NCBI GenBank assembly: GCA_023436245.1
Contig: JAEZJZ010000037.1
Coordinates: 1-64,000 of the forward strand
DNA length: 64,000 bases
Reading direction: 5' to 3'
Origin: Bacillota bacterium
GTDB taxonomy: Bacteria > Bacillota > UBA994 > UBA5500
Below the pieces are notes generated by a model. The model ran no database searches, had not been told where the DNA came from, and worked only from the letters and a program-made list of their open reading frames with translations. Below are positions 33,051 through 44,063 of the stretch, one piece after another (the stretch's first letter is position 1; each line of letters starts with the position of its first letter). A program made the translations under genes and the position numbers.

Positions 33051-36000
33051 TCAGCCGCTGGCGCTCTTGGCGACTGTCAGCACGCGCAGCGCGGGCGGGA
33101 TGGTGTTCTGAACCCGCAGGGCGGTCACCTGCACCGTCTGGCCGACGAGGGACTGCAGTTGCTGCTCAACTTCGGCACTGATGGCCCTGAGCGAGTACTC
33201 GCTGACGCTGCCGTCGCAATTGACCAACAGCCACTTGTTGGCATCCTCCGGGTGGGCCTGCAGGGTGCCCTTCTCCACCATGGTAGTAGTCAGCAGCCCG
33301 GCTCGCTCCAGCACCCGCAGCATCACGGCGGCCACCTGTACCCGGGTGGCCGTGCCCTGCGGCAGGAAACTGCCGGCGCCCATGCCGCCCATCAGGCCCT
33401 TGATCCAAGCTTGCGCCACCGCCAGATAGGCCTGCTCAGACAAGCCCTGCAGGTCGCTGAACGGCGGGGTGGGGATGCCGGCGGTGGGGGCAGGCTGCCC
33501 CAGAAGCTCCATTACCCGCACCAGCATAGCTGCCATCTCAGCCCGTGAGGCTGGCTCCCCAGGTCGCACCAAGTCGTCGCTGGGGCTGAGCAGCCCTAGC
33601 TGCGCGGCAGCGGTGACCACGCCGCTATACCAAGCCCCGGCAGTCACGTCGCTATAGCTGGTGGCCACGGGCTCGCCCACATCGTCTACCTGCAGGCCAC
33701 CGTAAAGCACCAGCCTGACCATGAAACTGAACAGCTCTGCCCGGGTGATCGGCCGGTTCGGGTCAAAGTTTCCGCCGCCAACGCCGGCAGCCAGACCGCG
33801 GGCAGCCATCACCTCGATATCCCGCTGGCCCCAGTGGCCAACGGAGTCAGTGAAGGTCGGCTGACAAAGCAGCACTGCATAAGTGCCCAGCTGGCTGATG
33901 CGCGCTGTCAGGCGCTGGTTGAACAGGTCCGCCGCTCCACCGACGTAGATCCACTGCCCGGGATGTTGCTCATCCTGCCGATAGATGCCTAGCTTACAGG
34001 CGTCGCTGCCTCCCAACAGCTCTTGGTCATACTGCAGCGCGATAAACAAGGGGGCGCCGGGCTCTGCTGGCCCAGTGGTGGCGCAGCTGTAGAGAGCGCT
34101 CAGCAAGGAGAGTGTGCCAGCAAGCGGCGGCTCGGCGTCTGCGGTTGCCTGCCTGCCAATGTTCAGCAGCACCCCAGGGGCAAAGGCTCCAGCGGGGATA
34201 CTCAGTCGGAAGCCATCGCCAAAGGCGGCCATGGTCTGTTGCTCCCCACTGAGCGTCAGCGATGCAGCATCCCCATCGTCCACGGGAGGCACAATCGGAG
34301 GATCAGGATCCCCTGGCGGCTGAGGCGGGTCCTCTGGCGGATTGGGCGGATCTACTGGCGGCTGGGGCGGCCATTCTGCCACCGACAGTGTCTTCACCTG
34401 GCTCACCGAGCCAGCCGATTCTCTACCCAGTCCGTCGATAGTACTTACCTTTACCCGATACTCGGTGTCGCTGAAGAGGCCGGAGATCAGGTGGTGTTCT
34501 ACCCCTGGTGCCAACAGTACCTGATCTACTTCTGTGCCGCTGACCACTTCCCTGCAAACCAGCTTCACCTGCTGACAGCCGGCCGCCGGTTCATCCCAAC
34601 TGACATCGACCCAGGCGGAGTCGGCATTAAGCTCCAAATTCTCCACCTCAACTGGTAACGGATCCGCAGCCGGCAGCAAGATCGCCTTGCCGTAATCGCC
34701 GCCCATAGGGATGCCGCCATAGCTTTGCACCGCTCCGGACACCGTCAACTGATACTCGACAGCGGCCGTCAGTGGAACATCGGGCACAAAGCGTACGGCG
34801 CGGGTAAGCTGCACCGCAGGATCCCAAGGCGCAGGCACAGCCGCGGTCGCTTGCAGCGTTCCAGTGACGAACTCAATGCCGGCATCACCAACATAAGTGA
34901 GTGAGATGTTCTCCGCGACAAGGGTATCGGCCAGCATGTATTGGTCAAAGTTTAGCTGCAGGTAGCTGCCATCAGCTACCGCCTCAGCTGTGATCAGCTG
35001 CGGGGCAGCCAGGTTGACCAGATTGATGTGCACCTCGGTCTGCGGCGGCGGCACCGGCAGCACCGCGCTCTGCGCCACCGCGTAGCCAGGCTTCTCGTAA
35101 ATTACCTGCCACTGACCCACTGGCACATCCCAGCCATAGTATCCCTTGGCGTCTGTTTGCAGCGGGTTTTGCTGACCGAACCACTCACTATTCCACAGCG
35201 TCAGCTCGCCGCTGTCCGGATCAACTGCATAAAGCGTTGCCCGGACGTCCGGCACCGGGTTTTCCATCACTCCAGAGTAGACAATGCCGCTGGGGTCCCA
35301 GATCCAGGTGGGTTCGGCTGCTTTCTTGCGCCGAATATCCTCGGCCACCTTATGCCACCACTCGTCGTCATCGTCGTCGTCGTTGTCATCATCTGGCCTG
35401 CATTCCGGGTCTTGGGCCATGTCATTCCGAATCTGCGCAACCCTATTCCTGGCGTGGGTGTCGACTGCCCTGTCCAGCGCCTCGGAGGCGGCAAAGAGAG
35501 CGATCGTGCCCAGCCCAAACGTAGCGGGAGTAAGAAATAGTCCGGCCGCCTTCATCGACCACTTGAGCACGTTGCCCACCATCAGTGACTTGGCAGCGAT
35601 ATTCAACAGATCGAGATACAGTTGTGAGTTCTCGCCGCATTCAAAAGCCTGATCCTGCAGAGCCTTCAGATCGTCAAACTGACCGGGGCCCCCCAGCAAG
35701 CTATTCAGGTCGTTCACTTTTTCGTTCATGTCCACAACCGGTTTCAGCGGAGTCCAGTCAACCCGATTGAGCGTGCGCAGGGCGCTGCCGACGGAAGCAA
35801 TGCCGAAGCGCTGCGCTGTCAACGCGTCCAAAGGGACGTACGCTTCCACCCACATAATGATCCGATCTGACATGACTATCGGGCCAACGATGTTAAGACC
35901 ATAGACCGGAATGCCAGTCTCCGCCACCCAATCTAGCTCGGCTTGTGATGGCTCATAGGAGACCAAGGCCGTCGCCAGCGTCACCAGCGCTTTGATGTCC

Positions 36001-39000
36001 GGATCCTGCGGGAAGGTAAAATCACAGCTAGCGATGTGCACATCCTCGCCTTCCGTCCAATCATCGAGGGGATCATCCGGGGCGGGCGGCGGCAGCGGAT
36101 CGGGACAGGTTGCGGCCTCGTAGTCGCTCACCCCTGGCGGCGACTGCTGACGGAACTGATCCTCCGCCGCTTCTGGATCCTCGTCGAACCGTTCCGCCAG
36201 CTCCTGCTGCAGCAGCTGGGCTGGATCATACCGCGTCTCATACTCGATATAGAGGGCCCCCAGCGCATGCCCGCCCCAGTTGACCTCGGCGAAGTACTGA
36301 TCATCCGACACCTTGATGGCGTCTGCCTGGTAAGGGGGCACTGCCACCTCTACCCCCTTCACCAACTCGGGGTGGCTAAACCGCAGTGTAACTTGAAAAC
36401 CACCGGCGCCAGGCCTGATTACATAAGGGAAGCGCGCTGTTCCATCGGCTGGGTTAAAGGTGACCAGCTGGCCATCCCTCCCCTGCCGGAAGGTGATCTC
36501 GGTGATCACGGGCTGCTGTGGATCGTAGGTGACTACCAACTGATTGGACTGGGCAGATTGCCCGCCGCGCTCGGCAATCGCGTAGAGGTAGTGTTGCACG
36601 GGGCTGCCCCAATCAGGCAACTCCACCCGCAATTGCCAATAGCCTCCCGGTGAAACCTCAGTCACGCCCAAGAGCTGGGTCCCATCGTAGACCGCGATAC
36701 TGGCGCCGGCGGGACCGCGCCCGCCGACCACTGTCTGCCGCCTGACCACCAGGGCCGGGCCTTCCAGCGTTGCCCTAATCAGGGGCACCTCTGCTGGGAT
36801 AAGATGTTGCTGCTTAGCGAAGGTGCCTTCAGTCCAATCCAGGCGTGCGGTAATCAGCAGCCGATCGGTCACGGGCAACTCCGCAGCCAGCTGCACCATG
36901 AACTGCAGCGTCTTCTGAACGGTCCCGCTGAACTGCAAATTGCCGAGGCTTACCTGATTGCCACCCTCTGCCGCAACTGCCTGACCCTCGAAGCTAAGGC
37001 CACCCGCCACCAGCTCGCATCCCGCCGGTAGATCAAGGGTCAGCTTGGCATCATCCATGGTCATCGGGCTGGCTTTGCGCCGCCCAAGAACGGCGCTGGC
37101 GCTGATGATGGTCCCAGCCGAGACCTCAGGAGCGCTGATTCTGACGTTGCCCTGCGCGTTGTTGTCGCCCCAGGCGGGATTGATCTTGCCGAGATCGACT
37201 ATCTGATACAGCCCCACATCGATCGGCCCAGCCTTGACGTTCACAGCTGCCACGCCAGGAACTGCATGGCGAACCCGGAGCATATACGGGCCAGGTCCAG
37301 GCGCAGGGACCTGGAAGGCTGGGCCGTCCAGGTTGACACGCATTTCACTGCGCACTTCACGGCCCCATTCATCCAGCACTAACAGTTCTGCCACCCAGTC
37401 TTGGGGGCGCGGACCGAGAGGGAAGTCGTTGCCCTGATCGTCCACCAGACGCCCCACAACTCGCCCGTATTCCTCGAGATGAATGACCGCCTTCCCTTTG
37501 CGCTCATCATCCAGCTGCACTTGTGCCTCTGCGCGAGGCAGTCCAGCTTCGCATCCATCCACCGACACAGTGATCACCTCGTTCGGCTGAGCCCACAGGT
37601 CGAGCGGATAGCCGCTGCATTCCCGGCCAGAGCTATCCCTTGCCCGCAACCGAAAGTGCACTGCAGTCCACCAATCCATGCCATCGACAATCGCTTCCGG
37701 CTCGTCGATGTACTTGGTGTGCAGTTCCACATCCACTTGCGCCAGACCGCGCATGGACAGCGACAGGTCCAGGTGGCGGATTTGGTCAGGTGTCAAATAG
37801 AAGGAGCCAGAAGTCAGTAGTTGCGAACAGACATGCCCTTCCGGGCTGCTGACCGACATCCGTACCGTTCCTGCCGGCACCTCCAGAGTATAGCTACCAT
37901 CGGGCCCAGTGATGGTGCTATACGAAAAGGAGCGGGCTCCTGATTTGTTTACCGCGGCCGCTACAGTCACTCCGGGCATCACTGCTGCATCCTCTTCCAG
38001 GGTGACCACCCCGGTAATGGTGGCCATCGGCAGCTGCTCCATGTCAATTTGCACTAGGTTACTGCCAGCCGCCACAGCACGCAACGCCTCCTGCCGCTCC
38101 TGATAGGGCAGAGCCGGCAGTTCGTTCTGCAGCTGCGCCTGTATCTTCACCATTTCGCCGGCGACCAGATCCAGATCAAGGTCGGCCAGGCCGTCCGGAC
38201 CGGTTTTGGCAGTAGCCGCCAGACGGGTGAACTGGTTATAGGCGTACACACTGGTGCCGGGGAGGGGCTTCCCCTCTGGATCACGCACCAATACAGACAG
38301 CGACGCTTTGAGCAGGGGACTGGCTACCAGTCTGTTTGGCACCCCACTCAGCACGGCGATGCTCTGGCGTAACAGGTCGCGCCCATAGTCGCCTTTGATG
38401 CTGACAACGTAGTCTGACGCAGGCACCAGATGTGCGAAGAGGTAGCTCGACTTACCTGCCTCGATGATTGCCGTCTGGCCTCGCCCCTGGCTGGCCAGCA
38501 CAGACAAAGTTAGTCCAGTCAGCTGATCAATGCTTCCAGGCGGCAACTCCACCGTCAGATCCGCGGTTACCTGCAAAGGCAAGTGGGCAGCCTGCGCCGT
38601 TACCGGATGCTCTCCGTCGGTGACAATGCCCATAATATCCAGCACTTCCACCGAGCCCGCCGGCAAGCTGAAGGTGCCGGTATAGACTCCAGGCATCGCA
38701 GCCTCCTCTACCAGATCCACTTTCGCTGTCTGTTCCTGGGGCTCTGGCAAGGGATTGCCATGTTGATCGAGTGCAGTGATGTAGGTGAACTCAACACTGG
38801 CCTGGCGCTGACGTTCGCTGAGCAGCCTGACCGATATCTCTGCACTGGGGTTAATCTGCCGCAGATCCATCCGACCGTCAGACACCGGATAATGGAAAGT
38901 CAACGCTCCGATGGTGATGGGCGGCGTGCTCAACTCGCCAGGCAGCGATTGCTCTGACTGGTTGCCGGCAGCGTCATAAGCCCGCAAGCGATAGCTGTAA

Positions 39001-42000
39001 TCGGTACTGGCCAGCAGACCGCTGTCCTCGAACTGCAGCGGTTGGTCAGACGCTACTTGACCCAGCTCAAGCAGCTCTTCGCTCGCTATCGCACGCAGCA
39101 GCTGATAGCTGGTCACTGCGATGTTGTCTGTGGTCGGCTGCCAGGTGACCAGGGCTTTACCACCGGCTTGATAGATCACTTCTGGCCGCTGGGGCGTGAC
39201 TGGCGGCTCGGTGTCTACACCGGCGATTGTGGTGACCTCGATGGTTTCCTCGCCCGAGTAGTTGCCGGCAGCATCCACTGCCACCAAGCTGTAGGTATAG
39301 GTGGTCAGCGCCGTCAGCCCGCCATCAAGGTAGGTCAGTTGTGTGGCGGCGTCAATCTCAACCAGGAAGGTGCCGTCCCGGGACAGGCGGTAGCCGCGCA
39401 CATCCGCAGCGGGTGAGGCCTGCCAATTGAGACGCACGTTGTTGGCATCTGCGGCTACCCCCTCCAGGTTAGTGGGGGGCTGCGGCGACACACGGTCCAG
39501 CAGCATGCTCACCGCCGGGGAATCGGGGCTCTCCACCCCACTCACCACCGTACGCGCGGTGAAGGAATGCTCTCCGTCCGGGGCGCCCGACGGCAGCGAG
39601 AATATCAGGCTGAACCTGCCGAAACCGTCCGCGGTGGCGGTGCCGGCCAAGACCGGTTCAGCCTGCCCGCCTCCGTGATAATAGATGGCCACTGTCGCGC
39701 CGGGGGCTGCCATGCCGGAAAGGGCCACATCTGTCTGGTTGGTGACCGCCGGCAAAGCGTCCAGCTGGGCAGAAGAGTCTTTGCTGAGGGAGAAGACGAC
39801 ATCATCGCTGATGGTGCCCAGCGGCCCCAGGGCAATCACTGCCTCGAGGCGATACTCGCCGGGGGTCAGCTGATCGAGGGCCAGGGCGAAATCATAGAAG
39901 TAACTCTCGTGATACTGATTGAACACCCGCGTTTCCGCGCCACTGACAGGGTCAATCTGATAAATCCGCAGGAAGGGATAGACAAACGGCCAATAGTCAG
40001 CCAGCGCCATCATTTCCGGCTGGGGGACGAGCAGTTGACCGTCCGGGTTCAACTGCAGGTGTTGACTCGGGGAGTACATCCCGCCCCTTTCGTCCCACAT
40101 AGACTTCATCGAAACAGCCACCAACCGGTTCCCCTGTGGGTCGGTGATGGCGATCTCGCCACTCAATACGTCTGCTGTGGTTAGGTCGGACTGATCCAGG
40201 GCAACGTCCAGGGATAACGCTCCGCCGGCGACGAGAGGCAACTCTTGCTCGGCAGCTACTTGCAGTCGGCCACTGCCGTCCTGGCTCAGGGCCAAGGCGT
40301 ATTGCCACAGAGTGCGGTGGTCATCGACGTGTTCCTGATCAACTAGGCCGGGCGAAACGACTATGGTGTATTCACCGGGGCTCAGCTGCAGCTCGGGCCC
40401 CTGCTGTGGCCACCACCACATATCAAAGCCGGCATCAGGGCAGTAGATTCTTGCCGGTGGCTCTTCTTCTGGCAGCAGCACCATTCCACCTGCCAAGCTG
40501 AGGCTGAGATTAGCGATCTCGTCGTCCATAACGACATCGATCTCGGCATCGACTCCGACATCTACCGTATGGTGCCAGACATAGTGAGCGTCTGTGTCGT
40601 CCCTCATCTGATAGAACAAGAACGTATAGAGGCCAGGAGTAACGAACATCGTTGGCTGCAGGTCGCCGATATAGAATGGATACTGCTGACCGTCGCTGTC
40701 CTCGGCCAACAGGAAGAGTTCGGTTTCTGGTTCCCCTGCCGGGATGTCCCCGGCAACAGCAAGCTCCACCTGGCTGCTGCAGTCACTGAAGCGCACTTCC
40801 GTCAATTCGTCCAGGGTGGTGAATCTCTGGGTATAGACAAGATGGTCGCCGGCAGACTCGCCGCGATAGACAATGAAATTGCCGATAGGCGAAAGCTCAA
40901 TGTCCTCAGGAATGTGAATGACGCCTTGCTCATTCGGCGCGAAACTGTCTACCTCATAGCCGTACCGTCCCCACTCGTCCTCGATCAGGCTATAAAGCTC
41001 GATCCTATCTTCCAGCGAGACGACAGGCTGATCTTCCCAGTCATAGACCGGAATCGCCCTGCCATCGGGAACAGTCGGCTGATCGGACACAACCGCAAAA
41101 GGCAGCATCTCCGTTGCCGCCTGTGCACTTCCGTATAAGGGCCCCAATGGAACCCTGAGCTGAACCGAGTACTCACCGGGCTGATAATTGCGGAAGTATT
41201 GGCCGATGGCATAGGGATACCCGAAATCCATCTGCTTCAGCTGTGCCAAATATGACTCTTCCTGGTCATAGGCTACCATGGTGACAGTCGTCCTGGCGCG
41301 GAAATAGCTCCCTTCCGGCCGCCAGATAGCCGTGATGGTGTTTGCGTAACTATCCAGCAGTTGGTATTGAACGTTCAGGTACCCATTTTCCACCAGAGTT
41401 GGTTTGGTCACCTGACCTACCAAGCTGGGCTGGCCACCGAAATCACAGATCAGCGACCCGGCATCCTCTACTACAAAATCTTCCTGGCGGAAACTGTAGT
41501 CCCAATTGTTATAGAAAGCTGTGCAGTAAAAATCATACTCCCCGGGGGTAACTACTATTTCGTCCTCGTAGAATTGGAGATAGCCCCAATCCCCGGATAC
41601 GATGTCGTCAACTGCGTCACCTTCCAGCCCCAGCCACAGCTCGGCGCTGATCGGTTGGCCATTGCTGCCGTTGACCTGCCCATGCAGCAAGGCTGCGCCT
41701 TCGGTATCAAACTGGATAGATGCCGTGCTTTCGCTGAGGGCGACCTCAGGTTCGACCAGCAAGTAACTGGGACCCTCATACGAGTTGTAGTTGTCGTATT
41801 CCTCGGCGTGCATCGGACTCCAATAGGCGTAGGCATCATAAAGCCCCTCATCCACATATGCCACTGCCTGCCCGGCAACCGGGGTGCGGGCCACAACAGC
41901 TATGGGCGCCCCCACTGCGTCTTTCAGCCGCAGCAGGAAGAGCGCATAAGGCAGTTCCTCCCCGTCAAAGTCTAGCAGGGAGAAGGTGACTGGTACGGTG

Positions 42001-44063
42001 TTGGCACCATCCAGCACCACGCCGGTTGGCCCCTCGATGGTGCGTACGTAGAGATAATCGACCCATTGCTCTTCCATGTCACAGGCGCCCTGCACCACAG
42101 CCACGTAGTTGTGCAGATCGAGCGCAAAGTTGCCGGGGATTTGCACTATACCGGCCCTATCGGTGACGTATTCATCCATGTGGCAGTATGGTGCATCCGG
42201 CTGATAGCCCGACTCGTTCTCCCCCATCCGCCGGTAGAGCTGCAGGATGGCGTTGGCTCCAGCTCCGCCGTTAGGGGCCAACACCCGCAAGGTGATGCCG
42301 CTCTCAGGCTGGTTGCTCACCTGCAAGATGAGCTCAGCCTTTGTCCCCACCAATTGCAAGCTGTCGTCGTAGGCCTGTGCATAGAGGGTGTGCTGCCCGT
42401 CCGCAGCGTTTGTTGTGTCCCAAGATAAAGCAAGAAGGGATTGCTGCGGGCCACTCTTCGCCACTTGCCCCAGGAGGGTGTTGCTGCTGATCTCATCCAG
42501 GTAGAAAGCTACCCCGACGCTGGATGAAGCATCAATAACTTCCACTGCCAGCTCAACCTCGCCGATTGCGGGAGACTCCGACTGCGGCGAAACGAACCGC
42601 ACCACTGGAGTAGGAATATCACCTTGCGGTGCCCCCAATAGGGAGACAAGGTTCAGCATTCCGTGACCGGTATTATTGTCCCACCCCTCCCCTTCGCTCT
42701 CAATGTCATCAGCCGCCCCAATTAGGGCCTCGCCCACGTCAGTGGGGGTCGCTTGCGGGTTGAGCAGCAAATAGAGCGCGGCTGCTGCGCTGACATGAGC
42801 TGCCGCGGCTGAAGTGCCGCGGACACTGGTGTAGCTGCCACTAAGCCCGGTGGTGAGGATGTCCATGCCGGGAGCTGCTAGGTCCAAGTAATCAGAACGC
42901 GTTGTATACTCGTACCAGGGATAATCATACATGTCCACCGCTGTCACCGCGATCACGCCCGAATAGGCTGCCGGGTAGATGCGATACCAGGTATCCCCGA
43001 CTGCGCTCACCACCAGCGCGCCCTGGGCCTGGGCATTGCGAATGGCTATTGCCAAAGTCTGACTGTTCTCTTCCACGGTAAGGCTGAGGTTGATCACCCG
43101 CGCCCCTGCTGCGGCCGCATAGTTGATACCCTTGGCCAAGTCAAACACGGTACCCCAGGCCTTGTCATTGAGCACCTTCACAGGCAGCACTTGCACCGGC
43201 GCATGACCGGCTACGCCGGAGATGCCCAGCCCGTTGTTATGCACCGCTGCGATGATGCCGGTGACCTGCGTGCCATGACCGTGGTCATCGGCGCAATCAA
43301 CGGGGTCTGTGTAAGGGGTATGATCATCGCGATAACCGGCGAAATTCTGCCCAGGGAGCAGCCGGCCAGACAGGTCCGGGTGGTCAGCATCCACACCGGT
43401 ATCCAGCACGGCCACCGTAACTGAGTCGGCTGCGGTCAGCGCCTGTTCATGCGCCAACCAGGCAGCAGGCGCTTGCACAGCGCCGAGACCCCACTGATCG
43501 CTAAGGCTCGGATCGTTGGGCTGATCCACTGCATCGGCAGCCGCCCACACCCGATAGTTTGGCTCGGCGAACAAGACATTCGGGTCCTGCTGCAGCTCGG
43601 CCAAGGCGTCCTCGAGGCTGACGCCGACCGGCACCTCAAGCAGTGCCAGGTGGTCAACACCGTCAATCTGCAAGTTATCTGTAGCCGGCAATGCCATCGC
43701 TGACATCTGACTCAACCCTTCGCCCTGATAACAAACGATTAGCTCGTTGTTCCAAGCCGAAGGCGCGGCTGGTAATGGGTCAATCAGCTCGATGGGAATG
43801 CGCTCGACAATAGTGGTTGATTCAGGTCTTGTGTCAGTCTCTTCTTCCCCGTCTTCCTCAGCCGGTAGTGCCTGGTCGGCAAACGACCCTGCCCCGCCTT
43901 CCTCTTCGCCCGTGTGCTCTCCCAGAGGGAGCTGAGTGGAGAAGACATCTGACGGCAGCGCCCTTGCCTCTACCGCCGGCATAATCACCTGCACCAGCAA
44001 GACAAGCATGAGTAATGTTGCCACAGACTTCTTGGTGCTGCTAGAAACTCTTCCTTTGCACAA
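33051..44063 (-). CDS. Giant S-layer-anchored subtilisin-like serine protease (3670 residues)
   Basis: A cell-surface protein with a signal peptide (residues 1-34), a prodomain-like region (about 105-172) and an S8 protease domain with D221 (VAVLDTGVD), H263 (DDHGHGTQV) and S418 (VRGTSAAAAH). The expected oxyanion-hole Asn is Asp (D357, in SAVGDTW). Carboxypeptidase-regulatory-like beta domains and two fibronectin type III domains (about 1528-1715) follow, then a run of aspartates near 2890, a WDPSG ... YGWDVPVGQW module (about 2910-3000) shared with the other giant protein, a Big_5-type Ig domain, a proline-rich linker, three SLH domains (about 3402-3590) and an 80-residue tail. The start is a TTG with GGAGGTG 7 bases upstream. 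It probably degrades extracellular polymers or matures surface proteins. Confidence 0.92.
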   Translation of the reverse strand: MCKGRVSSSTKKSVATLLMLVLLVQVIMPAVEARALPSDVFSTQLPLGEHTGEEEGGAGSFADQALPAEEDGEEETDTRPESTTIVERIPIELIDPLPAAPSAWNNELIVCYQGEGLSQMSAMALPATDNLQIDGVDHLALLEVPVGVSLEDALAELQQDPNVLFAEPNYRVWAAADAVDQPNDPSLSDQWGLGAVQAPAAWLAHEQALTAADSVTVAVLDTGVDADHPDLSGRLLPGQNFAGYRDDHTPYTDPVDCADDHGHGTQVTGIIAAVHNNGLGISGVAGHAPVQVLPVKVLNDKAWGTVFDLAKGINYAAAAGARVINLSLTVEENSQTLAIAIRNAQAQGALVVSAVGDTWYRIYPAAYSGVIAVTAVDMYDYPWYEYTTRSDYLDLAAPGMDILTTGLSGSYTSVRGTSAAAAHVSAAAALYLLLNPQATPTDVGEALIGAADDIESEGEGWDNNTGHGMLNLVSLLGAPQGDIPTPVVRFVSPQSESPAIGEVELAVEVIDASSSVGVAFYLDEISSNTLLGQVAKSGPQQSLLALSWDTTNAADGQHTLYAQAYDDSLQLVGTKAELILQVSNQPESGITLRVLAPNGGAGANAILQLYRRMGENESGYQPDAPYCHMDEYVTDRAGIVQIPGNFALDLHNYVAVVQGACDMEEQWVDYLYVRTIEGPTGVVLDGANTVPVTFSLLDFDGEELPYALFLLRLKDAVGAPIAVVARTPVAGQAVAYVDEGLYDAYAYWSPMHAEEYDNYNSYEGPSYLLVEPEVALSESTASIQFDTEGAALLHGQVNGSNGQPISAELWLGLEGDAVDDIVSGDWGYLQFYEDEIVVTPGEYDFYCTAFYNNWDYSFRQEDFVVEDAGSLICDFGGQPSLVGQVTKPTLVENGYLNVQYQLLDSYANTITAIWRPEGSYFRARTTVTMVAYDQEESYLAQLKQMDFGYPYAIGQYFRNYQPGEYSVQLRVPLGPLYGSAQAATEMLPFAVVSDQPTVPDGRAIPVYDWEDQPVVSLEDRIELYSLIEDEWGRYGYEVDSFAPNEQGVIHIPEDIELSPIGNFIVYRGESAGDHLVYTQRFTTLDELTEVRFSDCSSQVELAVAGDIPAGEPETELFLLAEDSDGQQYPFYIGDLQPTMFVTPGLYTFLFYQMRDDTDAHYVWHHTVDVGVDAEIDVVMDDEIANLSLSLAGGMVLLPEEEPPARIYCPDAGFDMWWWPQQGPELQLSPGEYTIVVSPGLVDQEHVDDHRTLWQYALALSQDGSGRLQVAAEQELPLVAGGALSLDVALDQSDLTTADVLSGEIAITDPQGNRLVAVSMKSMWDERGGMYSPSQHLQLNPDGQLLVPQPEMMALADYWPFVYPFLRIYQIDPVSGAETRVFNQYHESYFYDFALALDQLTPGEYRLEAVIALGPLGTISDDVVFSLSKDSSAQLDALPAVTNQTDVALSGMAAPGATVAIYYHGGGQAEPVLAGTATADGFGRFSLIFSLPSGAPDGEHSFTARTVVSGVESPDSPAVSMLLDRVSPQPPTNLEGVAADANNVRLNWQASPAADVRGYRLSRDGTFLVEIDAATQLTYLDGGLTALTTYTYSLVAVDAAGNYSGEETIEVTTIAGVDTEPPVTPQRPEVIYQAGGKALVTWQPTTDNIAVTSYQLLRAIASEELLELGQVASDQPLQFEDSGLLASTDYSYRLRAYDAAGNQSEQSLPGELSTPPITIGALTFHYPVSDGRMDLRQINPSAEISVRLLSERQRQASVEFTYITALDQHGNPLPEPQEQTAKVDLVEEAAMPGVYTGTFSLPAGSVEVLDIMGIVTDGEHPVTAQAAHLPLQVTADLTVELPPGSIDQLTGLTLSVLASQGRGQTAIIEAGKSSYLFAHLVPASDYVVSIKGDYGRDLLRQSIAVLSGVPNRLVASPLLKASLSVLVRDPEGKPLPGTSVYAYNQFTRLAATAKTGPDGLADLDLDLVAGEMVKIQAQLQNELPALPYQERQEALRAVAAGSNLVQIDMEQLPMATITGVVTLEEDAAVMPGVTVAAAVNKSGARSFSYSTITGPDGSYTLEVPAGTVRMSVSSPEGHVCSQLLTSGSFYLTPDQIRHLDLSLSMRGLAQVDVELHTKYIDEPEAIVDGMDWWTAVHFRLRARDSSGRECSGYPLDLWAQPNEVITVSVDGCEAGLPRAEAQVQLDDERKGKAVIHLEEYGRVVGRLVDDQGNDFPLGPRPQDWVAELLVLDEWGREVRSEMRVNLDGPAFQVPAPGPGPYMLRVRHAVPGVAAVNVKAGPIDVGLYQIVDLGKINPAWGDNNAQGNVRISAPEVSAGTIISASAVLGRRKASPMTMDDAKLTLDLPAGCELVAGGLSFEGQAVAAEGGNQVSLGNLQFSGTVQKTLQFMVQLAAELPVTDRLLITARLDWTEGTFAKQQHLIPAEVPLIRATLEGPALVVRRQTVVGGRGPAGASIAVYDGTQLLGVTEVSPGGYWQLRVELPDWGSPVQHYLYAIAERGGQSAQSNQLVVTYDPQQPVITEITFRQGRDGQLVTFNPADGTARFPYVIRPGAGGFQVTLRFSHPELVKGVEVAVPPYQADAIKVSDDQYFAEVNWGGHALGALYIEYETRYDPAQLLQQELAERFDEDPEAAEDQFRQQSPPGVSDYEAATCPDPLPPPAPDDPLDDWTEGEDVHIASCDFTFPQDPDIKALVTLATALVSYEPSQAELDWVAETGIPVYGLNIVGPIVMSDRIIMWVEAYVPLDALTAQRFGIASVGSALRTLNRVDWTPLKPVVDMNEKVNDLNSLLGGPGQFDDLKALQDQAFECGENSQLYLDLLNIAAKSLMVGNVLKWSMKAAGLFLTPATFGLGTIALFAASEALDRAVDTHARNRVAQIRNDMAQDPECRPDDDNDDDDDDEWWHKVAEDIRRKKAAEPTWIWDPSGIVYSGVMENPVPDVRATLYAVDPDSGELTLWNSEWFGQQNPLQTDAKGYYGWDVPVGQWQVIYEKPGYAVAQSAVLPVPPPQTEVHINLVNLAAPQLITAEAVADGSYLQLNFDQYMLADTLVAENISLTYVGDAGIEFVTGTLQATAAVPAPWDPAVQLTRAVRFVPDVPLTAAVEYQLTVSGAVQSYGGIPMGGDYGKAILLPAADPLPVEVENLELNADSAWVDVSWDEPAAGCQQVKLVCREVVSGTEVDQVLLAPGVEHHLISGLFSDTEYRVKVSTIDGLGRESAGSVSQVKTLSVAEWPPQPPVDPPNPPEDPPQPPGDPDPPIVPPVDDGDAASLTLSGEQQTMAAFGDGFRLSIPAGAFAPGVLLNIGRQATADAEPPLAGTLSLLSALYSCATTGPAEPGAPLFIALQYDQELLGGSDACKLGIYRQDEQHPGQWIYVGGAADLFNQRLTARISQLGTYAVLLCQPTFTDSVGHWGQRDIEVMAARGLAAGVGGGNFDPNRPITRAELFSFMVRLVLYGGLQVDDVGEPVATSYSDVTAGAWYSGVVTAAAQLGLLSPSDDLVRPGEPASRAEMAAMLVRVMELLGQPAPTAGIPTPPFSDLQGLSEQAYLAVAQAWIKGLMGGMGAGSFLPQGTATRVQVAAVMLRVLERAGLLTTTMVEKGTLQAHPEDANKWLLVNCDGSVSEYSLRAISAEVEQQLQSLVGQTVQVTALRVQNTIPPALRVLTVAKSASG

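Noticed and set aside
33181..43935. Many long open frames on the plus strand across the giant subtilase gene
   Set aside because: They lack ribosome sites and family resemblance and are explained by GC-rich codon composition on the opposite strand of one continuous 11-kb gene.
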